NCBI GenBank assembly: GCA_016180275.1
Contig: JACPBN010000011.1
Coordinates: 1 to 15,564 of the forward strand
Direction: 5' to 3'
Origin: Candidatus Woesearchaeota archaeon
GTDB lineage: Archaea; Nanobdellota; Nanobdellia; Woesearchaeales; UBA10200
DNA: 15,564 nucleotides
Shown: one piece after another, positions 1 through 5,830 of the stretch
Layout: the number at the start of each line of letters is the position of its first letter
How positions within the stretch are numbered: position 1 is the stretch's first letter
Translations under genes and position numbers: made by a program
Notes under the pieces: generated by a model
What the model was told of the DNA's origin: nothing
The model's input: only the letters and a program-made list of their open reading frames with translations
Databases searched by the model: none

Positions 1-179
1 ACTCTGCCTTCTTTTATGTCTTTTTCAGATTGCCTCAAATGTTTTTTAGTCTCTTCACTTAGTTCCATTCTATCTTCTATCAAATCCCAAATCAGCTCTT
101 CATAGCTTTCTTTTTCATAGAGCTTCCTCTGCTTTAATTCATTCAATAATCCATCGCTTATCTGTATTGTAGTTGCCAT
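1..179 (-). CDS. RHH-type antitoxin, N-terminal part (runs off window)
   Basis: The visible 59 residues begin MATTIQISDGLLNELKQRK and continue with a YEELIWDLIEDRMELSEETKK stretch (about residues 24-44). This is the pattern of short archaeal antitoxins with an N-terminal ribbon-helix-helix-like strand (TTIQIS) that binds DNA. Known members sit directly upstream of a RelE/ParE- or PIN-type toxin and neutralise it; here the downstream partner would lie beyond the left edge and is not visible. The start is ATG at 179. It is supported by a TATA box centred 27 bases upstream (203-210), which predicts a leaderless mRNA, and by a perfect palindrome over the start codon that suits autorepression by the RHH dimer. 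The family assignment rests on residue pattern only. Confidence 0.7.
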   Translation of the reverse strand, partial: MATTIQISDGLLNELKQRKLYEKESYEELIWDLIEDRMELSEETKKHLRQSEKDIKEGR

Positions 180-200
180 AGTGACTATATAAGTCACTAT
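178..200. promoter_or_regulatory. Palindromic operator over the antitoxin start codon
   Basis: ATAGTGACT (178-186) and AGTCACTAT (192-200) form a perfect 9-bp inverted repeat around a 5-base spacer. It lies between the TATA box and the predicted leaderless start and includes the first two bases of the ATG. Position and symmetry fit an operator bound by the encoded RHH dimer, which would block transcription initiation. Confidence 0.65.
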
Positions 201-202
201 AG

Positions 203-210
203 TATATAAA
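203..210. promoter_or_regulatory. TATA box of the antitoxin gene, possibly bidirectional
   Basis: Read on the minus strand this is TTTATATA, centred 27 bases above the antitoxin ATG. On the plus strand the same bases read TATATAAA, followed about 27 bases later by the start of the long hairpin of element A (234). It could therefore also start a plus-strand RNA through the element. The plus-strand role is inference. Confidence 0.55.
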
Positions 211-223
211 GCTTTTGGAATTT

Positions 224-444
224 GTATGTGCATAGCAGCTGCCGCCAATTTAGTTGGCACAAATCCAGTTAAAGAAGCGAAGTTGCGACGGGCAAGACAA
301 TTTCGTTACTCCGCAACTAACAATACACGCGATGATCTTCTGCTACTGTAGCTAGCAACTATGAGTAGAGGAGGAGCAACTTTTCTACCAAACGAGAGAG
401 TGCCAACGGCGGCAGCTGCTTAGTAAATCTTACTATGCATATAC
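224..444. mobile_element. Palindromic MITE-like element, copy A (221 bp)
   Basis: Terminal inverted repeats are GTATGTGCATAG (224-235) and CTATGCATATAC (433-444), which pair at all 12 positions if one G-T wobble is allowed. Inside is a longer nested hairpin (234-260 with 400-420), and in its loop the 16-base core AAGTTGCGACGGGCAA (280-295) shared exactly with copy B. The core opens a small stem: AGTTGCG (281-287) pairs with CGCAACT (312-318). GCAACT recurs at 355-360 and 376-381, so the same strand has two alternative partners. No protein is encoded, so movement would need a transposase from elsewhere. The element starts just upstream of the antitoxin TATA box and ends 20 bases below the metG stop. 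It could also be, or encode, a structured RNA. The transposon reading rests on the flanking 8-bp repeats and the presence of two copies. Confidence 0.7.
234..420. repeat. Nested long hairpin of element A
   Basis: Bases 234-246 pair with 408-420 (13 pairs, no mismatch). After a one-sided bulge of 6 bases (247-252) the helix resumes with 253-260 paired to 400-407 (8 pairs). The 12 bases 421-432 separate the right arm from the terminal repeat, while on the left the two helices abut and share 234-235. Copy B has the same plan with different arm sequences. Confidence 0.75.
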
Positions 445-463
445 TGGAATTTTAATACAAATT

Positions 464-2785
464 TTATCTTACCTTCGCCCCATCTGCCACGTCAACCTTA
501 ACTTCACAGCTCTTAGTTCGCAAAGGCTTGTTATTAAAAAGAATTCTTTTGTTTTTTATTTCCAATTTATCAGCAACTTCAGCAAAATCGTCATATTCAA
601 TCTCAGCCATATTATTTTCAAATCCATCAATGAAAGCTTCATCTCCAACTTGACCATTTCCAGTAGGATCAAATAAAGTATATTTCCCATCATGCTCTGC
701 GCCCAAGATCATTCCCTGGCTTTTTTCTCCGCGGATTTTTGCAGGCTTTAAGTTTGACAAATAAACAATCTTTCTGTCAACTAATTCCTCAGGCTTATAG
801 TCTTTTCTTATGCCAGCAACTAATTGGATAACTTCTATGCCTGTATCGATTTTCAGCAGATATAATTTGTCTGCATTAGGATGGTTTTTTACTTCAAGAA
901 TCTTGGCTACTTTCGGATTTAGTGGGAATAGATAAGTTACCTGTATCTTTTTCTCACTTTCTTTTGTCGATTTTTTATCAGATATATTTTTAACTTCTTG
1001 GGGTTTAGTTGCCTCTGGCTCAGACTCTATCTTTGATGCAAGTATTTTTGCAGCATTTATCTTATGGTTCTTTAAGTCAAAGCCAAGATAATCCCAGGTA
1101 AGCTGCCCTAAGTTAAGCTGTGCCTGCAGTTCTTCACACAACTTTGGGAGTACAGGAGATAATAAGATGCTTAAATCCTTAGAGATGTTTGCAGCAGTTC
1201 CAAGTATCTTTTGCGCAGTTTCTTTCTCTGCTGCAGTTCCTTTGACTAATTTCCAGGGCTCTTTTTGCTGTATGTACCTATTGCCGAGAGCAGAAATTTC
1301 CAGTATCAAAGCAAGCGCATCCCTGAAATTAAAGTCAAGATAAGCAGTTTTTATTTTTTCATATTTAGCAGTTACATCTGCAATTAATTTTTTGCCTTCT
1401 TCAGAATCATCTAATTCCTTAAATCTGCCGTCAAAATTCTTTTCCAAAAAAGAAAGGCTGCGATAGCAGAAATTAGATATATTTCCAACTAATTCATTAT
1501 TAATTTTATCATGCAAGTCCTTAAAGTTCAGATCAACATCAACTAATTTTCTTGAAAGAGTTGCAGCATAATAGAACCTAAGATGCTCTGCTTTGTACTT
1601 TTCCAGGAATTCTCTTGCAGTAAAGAATGTCCCTCGAGATTTAGACATCTTTTCGCCGTTGACCGTCAGGAAGCCATGGACAATAAGATAATTAGGAAGA
1701 TTAAAGCCAGCAGATAAAAGAACAGCCGGCCAGAACAGGAAATGAAAGTAGATTATGTCTTTCCCTATGACATGGATTATTTCAGTATTCTCTCGATTAT
1801 GCTTATTTTCACTATTATTCTTTTCTTTATTATTATCTTTTCCACTATTTCTCTGCCAGTAATCATCTGCTGTCAGTCCATACTGCTTATGCTGATTGCA
1901 ATAATTCTGCGTGCTTGCAATATAGCCGATAGGAGCATCTAGCCAGACATAATAATATTTGTCTTCTTCTCCGGGAATCTTGAAGCCGAAATAAGGCCCG
2001 TCTCTTGAGATATCCCAGTCATTCAAGCCTTCTTTAATCCAGTTTTGAATGTAATTGACAATCTCAGGCTGCAATTGCTTGTTGTTATCCAGCCACTCCT
2101 TTAGCTGAACACTTAACGTGCTTAGCTTGAAGAAATAATGCACAGATTCCTTCTGAACAGCAGAAGATTTACAGATGCTGCAATGTGGATTGATAAGCTC
2201 AGTTGTGCTGTGCGCTGAGCTGCAAACTTCACAAACATCCCCATACTGGTTTTGGGCATGGCATTTAGGGCATTCTCCTCTTACATATCTGTCTGGCAAA
2301 AATCGCTTGCATTTGTTGCAGTATGTTTGCTTGACTGGCTTTTTATAGATTAATCCTTTTTTGTTCAGGCGCTCAAATATTAAGTCAGAGTAATATTTAT
2401 TCTCTGGAGAATTCGTTGAATAATAGCTGTCAAACTGTATCTGAAAATCTTTAAAATCCTTTGTATGTTCGTCATAATATTTTGCAATCAATTGCTCTGG
2501 AGTAATTCCTTGCTTTGATGCGTTTATTTCAATTGGCGCGCCATGTGTGTCATCTGCGCAGATGTAGATTGCATCTTCTCCGAGTAACCTATTAAATCTT
2601 ACAAAAATATCTGTCTGGATGTATTCAACCAGATGCCCGCAGTGGATTGGGCCGTTTGCATATGGAAGGGCGCTTGTGACTAGGATGCGCTTTTTAGTAT
2701 TAATTATTTTAGATTTATTACTACCTAAGTTTTTTATATTTTTTGTTTCAGTTATTTTTTTATTTAATTGCTTGAATTTAACCAC
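464..2785 (-). CDS. metG: Methionyl-tRNA synthetase with fused EMAPII-like tRNA-binding domain
   Basis: Charges initiator and elongator tRNA-Met with methionine in the cytoplasm (class I synthetase). Visible landmarks: ALPYANGPIHCGH (HIGH box, residues 48-51), zinc-knuckle cysteines at about 156/159/172/175 and 185/188/202/205, WLDAPIGYI (281-289), and KMSKS (379-383). From about residue 625 a C-terminal OB-fold begins (KVAKILEVKNHPNADKLY, then KPAKIRGEKSQGMIL). It is followed by a tail of roughly 50 residues resembling the C-terminal extension of EMAPII/p43 domains, so the tRNA-binding module is fused. An Asn/Lys/Glu-rich insert lies at about 312-334, and about 30 residues precede the usual family start. 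The start is GTG at 2785. A TATA box centred 26 bases upstream supports a leaderless transcript beginning at this GTG. Confidence 0.95.
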   Translation of the reverse strand: MVKFKQLNKKITETKNIKNLGSNKSKIINTKKRILVTSALPYANGPIHCGHLVEYIQTDIFVRFNRLLGEDAIYICADDTHGAPIEINASKQGITPEQLIAKYYDEHTKDFKDFQIQFDSYYSTNSPENKYYSDLIFERLNKKGLIYKKPVKQTYCNKCKRFLPDRYVRGECPKCHAQNQYGDVCEVCSSAHSTTELINPHCSICKSSAVQKESVHYFFKLSTLSVQLKEWLDNNKQLQPEIVNYIQNWIKEGLNDWDISRDGPYFGFKIPGEEDKYYYVWLDAPIGYIASTQNYCNQHKQYGLTADDYWQRNSGKDNNKEKNNSENKHNRENTEIIHVIGKDIIYFHFLFWPAVLLSAGFNLPNYLIVHGFLTVNGEKMSKSRGTFFTAREFLEKYKAEHLRFYYAATLSRKLVDVDLNFKDLHDKINNELVGNISNFCYRSLSFLEKNFDGRFKELDDSEEGKKLIADVTAKYEKIKTAYLDFNFRDALALILEISALGNRYIQQKEPWKLVKGTAAEKETAQKILGTAANISKDLSILLSPVLPKLCEELQAQLNLGQLTWDYLGFDLKNHKINAAKILASKIESEPEATKPQEVKNISDKKSTKESEKKIQVTYLFPLNPKVAKILEVKNHPNADKLYLLKIDTGIEVIQLVAGIRKDYKPEELVDRKIVYLSNLKPAKIRGEKSQGMILGAEHDGKYTLFDPTGNGQVGDEAFIDGFENNMAEIEYDDFAEVADKLEIKNKRILFNNKPLRTKSCEVKVDVADGAKVR

Positions 2786-2805
2786 CTAATCTATCAGAAC
2801 AAGAA

Positions 2806-2815
2806 TTTATATAAA
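2806..2815 (-). promoter_or_regulatory. TATA box of metG
   Basis: TTTATATAAA is centred 26 bases upstream of the GTG start of metG. The spacing places the transcription start at the start codon, which decides in favour of this GTG. The 59 bases between metG and the isomerase gene hold nothing else recognisable. Confidence 0.6.
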
Positions 2816-2844
2816 AATGTTATTGATGATTTGGGTACAAAGAT

Positions 2845-3126
2845 TTACTTAGTATCCACAACCTTAATCAAGTGCCATCCGAACCTTGTCTTGACTGGCT
2901 TGGAAATTTTTCCTTTTTCCAGAGAAAATGCTGTATCTTCAAACTCCTTAACCATCTGTCCGCGAGAAAACCATCCTAAGTCTCCTCCATTCTTCTTGCT
3001 TGGGCACATGCTGTTTTGCTTTGCAACTTCTCCAAAATCCTTTCCTCTCTGGAGATCAAACAATAATTCCATGGCTTTTGCCTCTGTCGGCACTAAGATA
3101 TGCGATGCTTGTACTTTTGTCGGCAT
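2845..3126 (-). CDS. Parvulin-type peptidyl-prolyl cis-trans isomerase
   Basis: A 93-residue single-domain parvulin (PpiC/rotamase family) that isomerises Xaa-Pro bonds. The family signature is almost complete: ASHILV near the N-terminus (7-12), GGDLGWFSRGQMV (about 47-59), FEDTAFSLEKGKIS, and the C-terminal FGWHLIKV with the second conserved His. No signal peptide or membrane segment is present, so the enzyme should be cytoplasmic, like other minimal archaeal parvulins. The start is ATG at 3126, with GTGAT at 3136-3132 a few bases upstream matching the archaeal Shine-Dalgarno consensus. It has its own promoter, divergent from the two small membrane-protein genes. It is called ppiC-like, but no symbol is given because the orthology is not certain. 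Confidence 0.92.
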   Translation of the reverse strand: MPTKVQASHILVPTEAKAMELLFDLQRGKDFGEVAKQNSMCPSKKNGGDLGWFSRGQMVKEFEDTAFSLEKGKISKPVKTRFGWHLIKVVDTK

Positions 3127-3159
3127 GTTTAATCACTTTTTAACAAAAAATCAGCAAAA

Positions 3160-3170
3160 TTTATATATTT
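3160..3170. promoter_or_regulatory. Divergent TATA region between the isomerase and the small membrane proteins
   Basis: TTTATATATTT is near-symmetric and lies about 39 bases from the isomerase ATG and 36 bases from the plus-strand ATG at 3201. Both predicted leaders are short and both contain GTGAT just before the start codon (3136-3132 minus, 3191-3195 plus). A single AT-rich core may serve both directions. Confidence 0.5.
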
Positions 3171-3200
3171 TGCTATATTATCTAGCCTAAGTGATATAAA

Positions 3201-3320
3201 ATGTTAAAACACTATCAGTTTAATTTTGATGATGTAATATTTACACTTTGTATAGTTCTTAGTATAATAGGCTTTATTGCAAGCATTATGCTAATTCTTG
3301 AGATGTTTGGAGCAATATAA
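3201..3320 (+). CDS. 39-aa single-pass membrane peptide
   Basis: The frame encodes 39 residues: a short polar N-terminus (MLKHYQFNFDD) followed by one long hydrophobic segment (about residues 12-33) rich in Ile, Leu and Ala. The stop codon TAA overlaps the next ATG by one base (TAATG), a typical translational-coupling arrangement. GTGAT lies 5 bases before the start. No family is recognised. The coupled neighbour is also a tiny membrane protein, so the pair may act together in the membrane; that is inference. Confidence 0.55.
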   Translation: MLKHYQFNFDDVIFTLCIVLSIIGFIASIMLILEMFGAI

Positions 3321-3514
3321 TGAAGGATAAGTTAAAATTAGGTATAACTATATTAGATTTTATGTTGATATTTTTAACTGCACTCTGGCTTATTAGAGGT
3401 CTGTATTATGGGCTTACAAAGATAGAAATAACATTTAATTACGCATACCTGCTTATTAACATAACAGCACTGCTTCTAAATTTAGTAGTAATATATAGAA
3501 AAAAACGCTTTTAA
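3320..3514 (+). CDS. 64-aa two-pass membrane protein, unrecognised
   Basis: Residues 8-27 and about 39-58 form two hydrophobic segments separated by a short loop (GLYYGLTKIEITFNY), and the protein ends in a basic tail RKKRF. The positive C-terminal tail suggests that end is cytoplasmic. The start overlaps the stop of the upstream 39-aa frame by one base, so translation is probably coupled. The gene converges on the acetyl-CoA synthetase gene with no spacer: its stop ends at 3514 and the opposite stop begins at 3515. No family is recognised. Confidence 0.6.
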   Translation: MKDKLKLGITILDFMLIFLTALWLIRGLYYGLTKIEITFNYAYLLINITALLLNLVVIYRKKRF

Positions 3515-5584
3515 CTATACTTCTCTCGTCTGCAATAACTGAGCAACAACATTAGGGTCTGCAAGCGTAGTTGTATCACCAACATCTTCTTTTCCTTCGG
3601 CAATTGCCTTCAGAATTCTTCTCATAATTTTTCCCGAGCGAGTTTTGGGAAGATTGTCTGCAAAATGTATGACTTCAGGCTTTGCTATTGCAGAAATTTC
3701 AGTTGCAACATGCTTAATAAGTTCATCTTTTAACAAATGCGTCTTTTCAAATCCTTGCTTTAATGTGACATATGCATAAATGCTCTGGCCTTTTACTTCA
3801 TGCGGCCTTGGGACAATTGCTGCTTCAGCAACCGCTTTGTGAGAAACTAGGGCGCTTTCAATCTCTGCAGTACCTAAACGATGGCCTGCAATATTGATGA
3901 CATCATCTATTCTCCCCATCAGCCAGAAATAACCGTCTTCATCCTTGCGTGCGCCATCGCCTGTAAAATACAGTCCAGCGGAAATGCTCGCAAAAGGTGA
4001 TGCAGGTGAACTCTTTGAAATGTTTGCAAACTTAGAGAAATATGTCTGCTTGAATCTCTCAGGATCACCATAGATTGTCCTCATCATGCTAGGCCAAGGA
4101 TATTTAATTGTCAGATAGCCGCCTTCATTTACAGCAGCTTCTGTTCCATCTTCCTTAAGAACAACTGGCTGCACACCAAAAAATGGAAGTGTTGCAGAGC
4201 CAGGCTTTTGTGGAATCGCACCTGGAATTGGCGAAATTAAAATGCCGCCTGTTTCTGTCTGCCACCAAGTGTCGACAATAGGACATTTTTTCTTACCGAC
4301 ATTATCATAATACCACATCCAAGCTTCTGGATTAATTGGCTCGCCAACAGTGCCCAACAACCGAAGGCTTGATAGATCGTATTTATTTGTCCAATTAACT
4401 CCTTCTTTAGCAAGTGCACGAATTGCAGTAGGTGCAGTATAAAAGATATTAACCCCATACTTCTCGACAACTTGCCAAAATCTTGCAGGATCTGGATAAA
4501 AAGGAGTGCCTTCAAACATTAAAGTAGTTGCACCATTGCTTAATGGGCCATAGACAATATAGCTATGACCCGTAACCCACCCAATATCTGCAGTGCACCA
4601 GAATGTGTCTTCCTCATGATAATCAAAGATATGCTTGAATGTCAGAGTTGTATATAATAGATAGCCTGCAGTTGTATGCAGAATCCCTTTTGGCTTACCT
4701 GTTGTGCCAGAAGTATATAATATGAACAAAGGATCTTCACTGTCCATCTCAACAGCATCACACGCTGAAGAAATATTTTCATGATTCATCTCATCTTCCC
4801 ACCAGAAATCTCTGCCTTCTTTCATGTGAACAATGACTGTGCCAGATGATGAATTTGAACCAGATGCTGCATTTGCGCGACGAGAAACAACCACATATTG
4901 CACACTAGGGCATTCTTCCAATGATTTGTCGACATTTTCTTTTAATGGCACAGTCTTTCCTCCTCTGATGCCGCCATCTGTTGTCACAACAAGCTTTGCC
5001 TGGCAGTCATTTATTCTGTCCCGCAAAGAATGCGCGCTAAATCCTCCAAATACAATGCTGTGGACTGCGCCGATTCTTGCGCATGCCAGCATTGCAACAG
5101 CAAGCTCAGGAACCATTGGCATGTAAATGCAAACACGGTCGCCTTTTTGAATGCCGTGCTGCTTTAGCACATTTGCAAACTTGCAGACTTCTCTGTGCAG
5201 CTGCTGATAAGTGTAAGTTTTACTTTCACCGTTATCACCTTCCCAAATAATCGCTGCTTTATTTTTGCGTGCAGTATGAAGGTGACGATCTAAACAATTA
5301 TATGCAACATTAGTTTTGCCTCCTAGAAACCATTTGCAGAAAGGAGCATTCCACTCAAGTACTTTACCGAATGGTTTGAACCAATGAATTAGCCCAGATT
5401 GCTCTTTCCAGAATTTGTCGGGGTTTTTAATTGAATAATCATAAAGTTGTTTGTATTCCCCGATGGATTTAACATGTGCTCTTGCTGCAAATTCCCTGCT
5501 GGCAGAGAATTTTCTGTTTTCATCTAAGGTAGAAGTTATTGTATGCTGCGTAGATTTTTCTGTTGCACTATTCTGTTCTGGCAT
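3515..5584 (-). CDS. acs: Acetyl-CoA synthetase, AMP-forming
   Basis: Activates acetate with ATP to acetyl-AMP and transfers the acetyl group to CoA, in the cytoplasm. The 689 residues include the N-terminal ACS domain (about 45-100), the P-loop motif YTSGTTGKPKG (290-300), DTWWQTETGG (438-447, whose Trp pair shapes the small acetate pocket), TGDGARKDEDGYFW (541-554), the hinge GRIDDVIN (557-564) and PKTRSGKIMRR (646-656). Lys652 in the last motif is the catalytic lysine acetylated in many bacteria. Two Ser/Ala-rich inserts, about 236-249 and 520-535, interrupt otherwise well-conserved stretches. The start is ATG at 5584, preceded by GGTGAG. The gene stands alone with its own promoter. Assignment to acetate rather than propionate rests on the Trp motif and overall similarity. 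Confidence 0.95.
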   Translation of the reverse strand: MPEQNSATEKSTQHTITSTLDENRKFSASREFAARAHVKSIGEYKQLYDYSIKNPDKFWKEQSGLIHWFKPFGKVLEWNAPFCKWFLGGKTNVAYNCLDRHLHTARKNKAAIIWEGDNGESKTYTYQQLHREVCKFANVLKQHGIQKGDRVCIYMPMVPELAVAMLACARIGAVHSIVFGGFSAHSLRDRINDCQAKLVVTTDGGIRGGKTVPLKENVDKSLEECPSVQYVVVSRRANAASGSNSSSGTVIVHMKEGRDFWWEDEMNHENISSACDAVEMDSEDPLFILYTSGTTGKPKGILHTTAGYLLYTTLTFKHIFDYHEEDTFWCTADIGWVTGHSYIVYGPLSNGATTLMFEGTPFYPDPARFWQVVEKYGVNIFYTAPTAIRALAKEGVNWTNKYDLSSLRLLGTVGEPINPEAWMWYYDNVGKKKCPIVDTWWQTETGGILISPIPGAIPQKPGSATLPFFGVQPVVLKEDGTEAAVNEGGYLTIKYPWPSMMRTIYGDPERFKQTYFSKFANISKSSPASPFASISAGLYFTGDGARKDEDGYFWLMGRIDDVINIAGHRLGTAEIESALVSHKAVAEAAIVPRPHEVKGQSIYAYVTLKQGFEKTHLLKDELIKHVATEISAIAKPEVIHFADNLPKTRSGKIMRRILKAIAEGKEDVGDTTTLADPNVVAQLLQTREV

Positions 5585-5585
5585 G

Positions 5586-5635
5586 CCCTCACCTTTTTTT
5601 AATAGTTGAATTAAATGGTTATTTAAATTATATAC
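5586..5635 (-). promoter_or_regulatory. Promoter and Shine-Dalgarno of acs
   Basis: On the minus strand GTATATAATTT (about 5625-5635) is a TATA-like box that would start transcription near 5604, giving a leader of about 20 bases. That leader contains GGTGAGG immediately before the ATG at 5584, so this gene uses a leadered mRNA, unlike metG. Confidence 0.5.
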
Positions 5636-5692
5636 GTTTTATTTAGTTATTGCACTAATTAAGAGGTATCGTTTAAATATTTTTTTATAATT

Positions 5693-5751
5693 TAGTTAGC
5701 GACATAAGTAACGCATAAAATCTGCGTAAAAATATGCCTCTCCCAAAAGTT
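5693..5751. repeat. 60-bp direct repeat, copy 1 (between acs and the lipoprotein gene)
   Basis: The first 26 bases (5693-5718) are identical to 7305-7330. The rest matches copy 2 with one single-base gap and a few substitutions, roughly 90% overall. It contains a small inverted repeat, ACGCA (5711-5715) and TGCGT (5723-5727). It lies in the 246-base gap downstream of the lipoprotein stop and upstream of the acs promoter. The rest of that gap shows only short weak hairpins. Confidence 0.8.
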
Positions 5752-5830
5752 ATGAGTTTTTTTGAGCTCCAGAAAAATGCACATCTCGGAGTTTCTCCTT
5801 TATTCTCCTTTAGGAAACCATATTCACTTA

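Larger units (their letters stand above)
216..452. repeat. 8-bp direct repeats (target-site duplication) flanking element A
   Basis: TGGAATTT occurs at 216-223 and again at 445-452. The two copies touch the outer ends of the terminal inverted repeats of element A (224 and 444) with no gap. Identical 8-bp direct repeats exactly abutting an inverted-repeat element are the usual mark of transposition. Confidence 0.75.

Noticed and set aside
224..444. Reading the palindromic elements as RNase P RNA, integron attC sites, group II introns or known ribozymes
   Set aside because: None of the conserved core sequences of those classes is visible, no integrase or reverse transcriptase is nearby, and attC sites are shorter. 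The 8-bp flanking repeats argue for transposition instead.
2768..3190. 140-codon plus-strand frame across the parvulin gene
   Set aside because: Antisense to a parvulin with a full family signature; the translation resembles no protein family.
5755..5761. T7 run on the plus strand as a terminator
   Set aside because: There is no plus-strand gene upstream that it could terminate.
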